From Polaromonas sp. (GTDB lineage: Bacteria > Pseudomonadota > Gammaproteobacteria > Burkholderiales > Burkholderiaceae_C): a stretch of DNA of 12,918 bases. The position numbers and the translations under genes were made by a program. Positions within the stretch are counted from its first letter, which is position 1. Each line of letters starts with the position of its first letter. The DNA is taken from assembly GCA_023259235.1 (NCBI GenBank), contig JAHFQQ010000081.1, positions 1-12,918 of the forward strand, read 5' to 3'. The notes under the pieces were generated by a model. It was not told where the DNA came from, did no database searches, and saw only the letters and a list, made by a program, of their open reading frames with translations. Shown piece after piece: positions 12,495-12,918 of this stretch.

Positions 12495-12918
12495 ATGTTG
12501 CTCGCTTATTCCCGTTTCCTCTGCACCTTGCTGACCGCCCTGATCATGGCTGTGCCAGCGGGAGCAGCGTTGGCCCAGGAGGTTGTCCTGGGCGCTTCGG
12601 TACAGTTGACCGGCCCGGTCGCCAACACCGGCCGCTATTACCGCGATGCCTATCAGCTCGCGATCGACAAGATCAATGCGGCGGGCGGCGCCAAGATTGC
12701 GGGCCAGTCACACAAGCTGGCGCTAAAGGTGTACGACAACCAGTCCGACGTGAACCTGAGCGTGCGCCAGTACACACAACTGGTGTCGCAGGACAAGGTC
12801 AATCTGCTGCTGGGCCCGTTCGCCAGCAATTTCGCGCTGGCCGATTCGGCGGTTTCGGAGAAATACAAGATTCCGATGGTTCAGGGCGGCGGCGCTTCCG
12901 ACCAGATTTTTGCGCGTA
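12495..12918 (+). CDS. ABC-transporter periplasmic binding protein, branched-chain amino-acid type (cut by window edge)
   Basis: The first 141 codons of a periplasmic substrate-binding protein of the Leu/Ile/Val-binding (LivJ, Peripla_BP_6) class. Residues 1-27 are a signal peptide, cleaved at ALA-Q. The mature part opens with VVLGASVQLTGPVANTGRYYRDAYQLAIDKINAAGG-type sequence, then LALKVYDNQSDVNLSVRQYTQLVSQDKVNLLLGP and SEKYKIPMVQGGGAS, the classic lobe-1 pattern with the Thr-Gly and Gly-Gly-Ala-Ser ligand-binding loops. It captures amino acids or similar small solutes for an inner-membrane HAAT-type importer. The ATG at 12495 is set by AAGGAGAT just upstream. Permease and ATPase genes would be expected beyond the right edge. 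The ligand cannot be told; many Comamonadaceae have dozens of such paralogues. Confidence 0.9.
   Translation, partial: MLLAYSRFLCTLLTALIMAVPAGAALAQEVVLGASVQLTGPVANTGRYYRDAYQLAIDKINAAGGAKIAGQSHKLALKVYDNQSDVNLSVRQYTQLVSQDKVNLLLGPFASNFALADSAVSEKYKIPMVQGGGASDQIFAR

Noticed and set aside
1..12918. CRISPR arrays, tRNA or rRNA genes, toxin-antitoxin or phage-defence modules
   Set aside because: I saw no regularly spaced repeats with unique spacers, no cloverleaf or rRNA sequence, and no defence-protein motifs.

Overview
The window looks like chromosomal DNA from a beta-proteobacterium of the Comamonadaceae (Rhodoferax, Polaromonas, Acidovorax or Variovorax type). The assignment rests on GC-rich coding, an endonuclease III and aminotransferase typical of that family, and three short dispersed repeats that I remember from such genomes (283-330, 805-876 and 10874-10899). 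I ran no search, so the genus is open.

Layout. (1) 1-1682, minus strand: an SDR oxidoreductase, a PaaI-type thioesterase and the start of an MDR-family NADP-dependent oxidoreductase cut by the left edge. They form one likely transcription unit that fits acyl-CoA or small-ketone metabolism. (2) 1966-4412, minus strand: a five-gene set read as small dimeric alpha/beta-barrel protein, broken cupin, intact cupin, RidA-family protein, adducin-like class II aldolase homologue. It ends in a good intrinsic terminator at 1935-1963. (3) 4586-6229, plus strand: a divergent winged-helix/TolB-like/TPR regulator. The intergenic DNA between it and set 2 carries four helically phased CTAA repeats, as expected for an OmpR/PhoB-type DNA-binding domain, so the regulator probably controls set 2 and itself.

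(4) 6230-10355, plus strand: a looser, accessory-looking region. About 470 bp of gene-free DNA is crowded with inverted repeats and ends in a sigma-54-type promoter with an upstream dyad. It leads into a secreted PEP-CTERM protein whose reading frame runs about 50 codons past its sorting signal. An exported alpha/beta hydrolase and an exported NTF2-like protein follow, then about 490 bp of gene-free DNA that may hold the decayed end of an insertion sequence. All three proteins have export signals. (5) 10356-12205: a fold-type I PLP aminotransferase (minus) and endonuclease III nth (plus), divergent with only 14 bp between start codons. (6) 12206-12918: a short spacer and the start of a periplasmic branched-chain amino-acid-type ABC transporter binding protein, cut by the right edge.

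The most promising undescribed items are the regulator plus phased operator plus cupin/RidA/aldolase-like pathway, whose substrate is unknown, and the structured DNA with sigma-54 control ahead of the PEP-CTERM gene.
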